Source: Phaeosaccion multiseriatum (taxonomy: Eukaryota; Ochrophyta, other classes). From it: 64,000 bases of DNA. The notes below the pieces were generated by a model. That model ran no database searches. It saw nothing but the letters and a program-made list of their open reading frames with translations, and had not been told where the DNA came from. The position numbers and the translations under genes are program-made. Of the stretch, positions 63,828-64,000 are shown piece by piece. Location: assembly GCA_965112735.1 (NCBI GenBank), contig OZ218950.1:1302001-1366000 (forward strand), given 5' to 3'. The number at the start of each line of letters is the position of its first letter. Within the stretch, counting starts at the first letter, position 1.

Positions 63828-64000
63828 CGATATCGATATAGATATCGGAGGTTGTGGGTGGCCCCACCCCCGAACCTGTGAGTGGGAACGGACAACCAAC
63901 ACGAGAACACTTACGATCCTTTTTTGGAGGTTAAGATCGGCAGGTGGTTATGTGTCATGTATCATGTGTGCGTGCGTGCGCGTGTGGGGAAGGGGAAGGG

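Noticed and set aside
63840-64000. An additional BUB1 exon ending at 63915
   Set aside because: A good GT donor is present, but no in-phase acceptor or start could be found inside the window.

Overview
This is nuclear DNA of a GC-rich, intron-bearing microbial eukaryote. Genes have GT-AG introns packed with polypyrimidine tracts and microsatellites, coding exons are GC-rich, and two copies of a Ty3/gypsy LTR retrotransposon are present. A giant modular type I polyketide synthase beside PPEF-type phosphatase, AUH-type hydratase and BUB1-type kinase genes suggests a unicellular alga or related protist. I lean weakly to a stramenopile alga such as a eustigmatophyte; nothing here proves the lineage.

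Layout. (1) 1-1604 is the 3' end of one retrotransposon copy (integrase C-terminus plus 3' LTR). (2) 1616-39708, minus strand, is one type I PKS gene with eleven exons in the window and more beyond the left edge. Read 5' to 3' it has a loading-like module A (KS with catalytic Cys replaced by Ser, then ACP), B (KS-AT-DH-ER-KR-ACP), C (KS-DH-ER-KR-ACP, no AT), D (KS-AT-KR-ACP), E (KS-DH-ER-KR-ACP, no AT) and the first half of KS-F. My exon joins keep one frame for about 7,700 codons except for one missing base near 5,984 in module E. (3) 25965-38456, plus strand, is a complete 12.5-kb copy of the same retrotransposon, with identical 196-bp LTRs and a 4-bp target duplication. It lies inside an intron of the PKS in antisense orientation; the left-edge copy lies in another PKS intron, also antisense. 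Its pol carries an RNase D/WRN-like DEDDy 3'-5' exonuclease domain between RNase H and integrase. (4) 40194-42556, minus, is an uncharacterised coiled-coil/polyQ gene. (5) 42772-44079, plus, is an ankyrin-repeat protein. (6) 45104-55867, minus, is a PPEF/RdgC-type phosphatase with IQ motif and EF-hand. (7) 56328-59095, plus, is a mitochondrial AUH-type enoyl-CoA hydratase. (8) 61208 to the right edge, minus, is a BUB1-like checkpoint kinase whose 5' end is outside the window.

How it fits together. The PKS architecture predicts a mostly saturated acyl chain with one retained hydroxyl from module D, built from malonyl units. AT domains occur only in alternate modules. Modules B, C and D share long near-identical DNA blocks, including an intron, so the gene is being reshaped by recent duplication or conversion. 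The housekeeping genes to the right have no obvious link to it. Single-base frame breaks in the PKS, gag and the 40-42 kb gene may be assembly indels.
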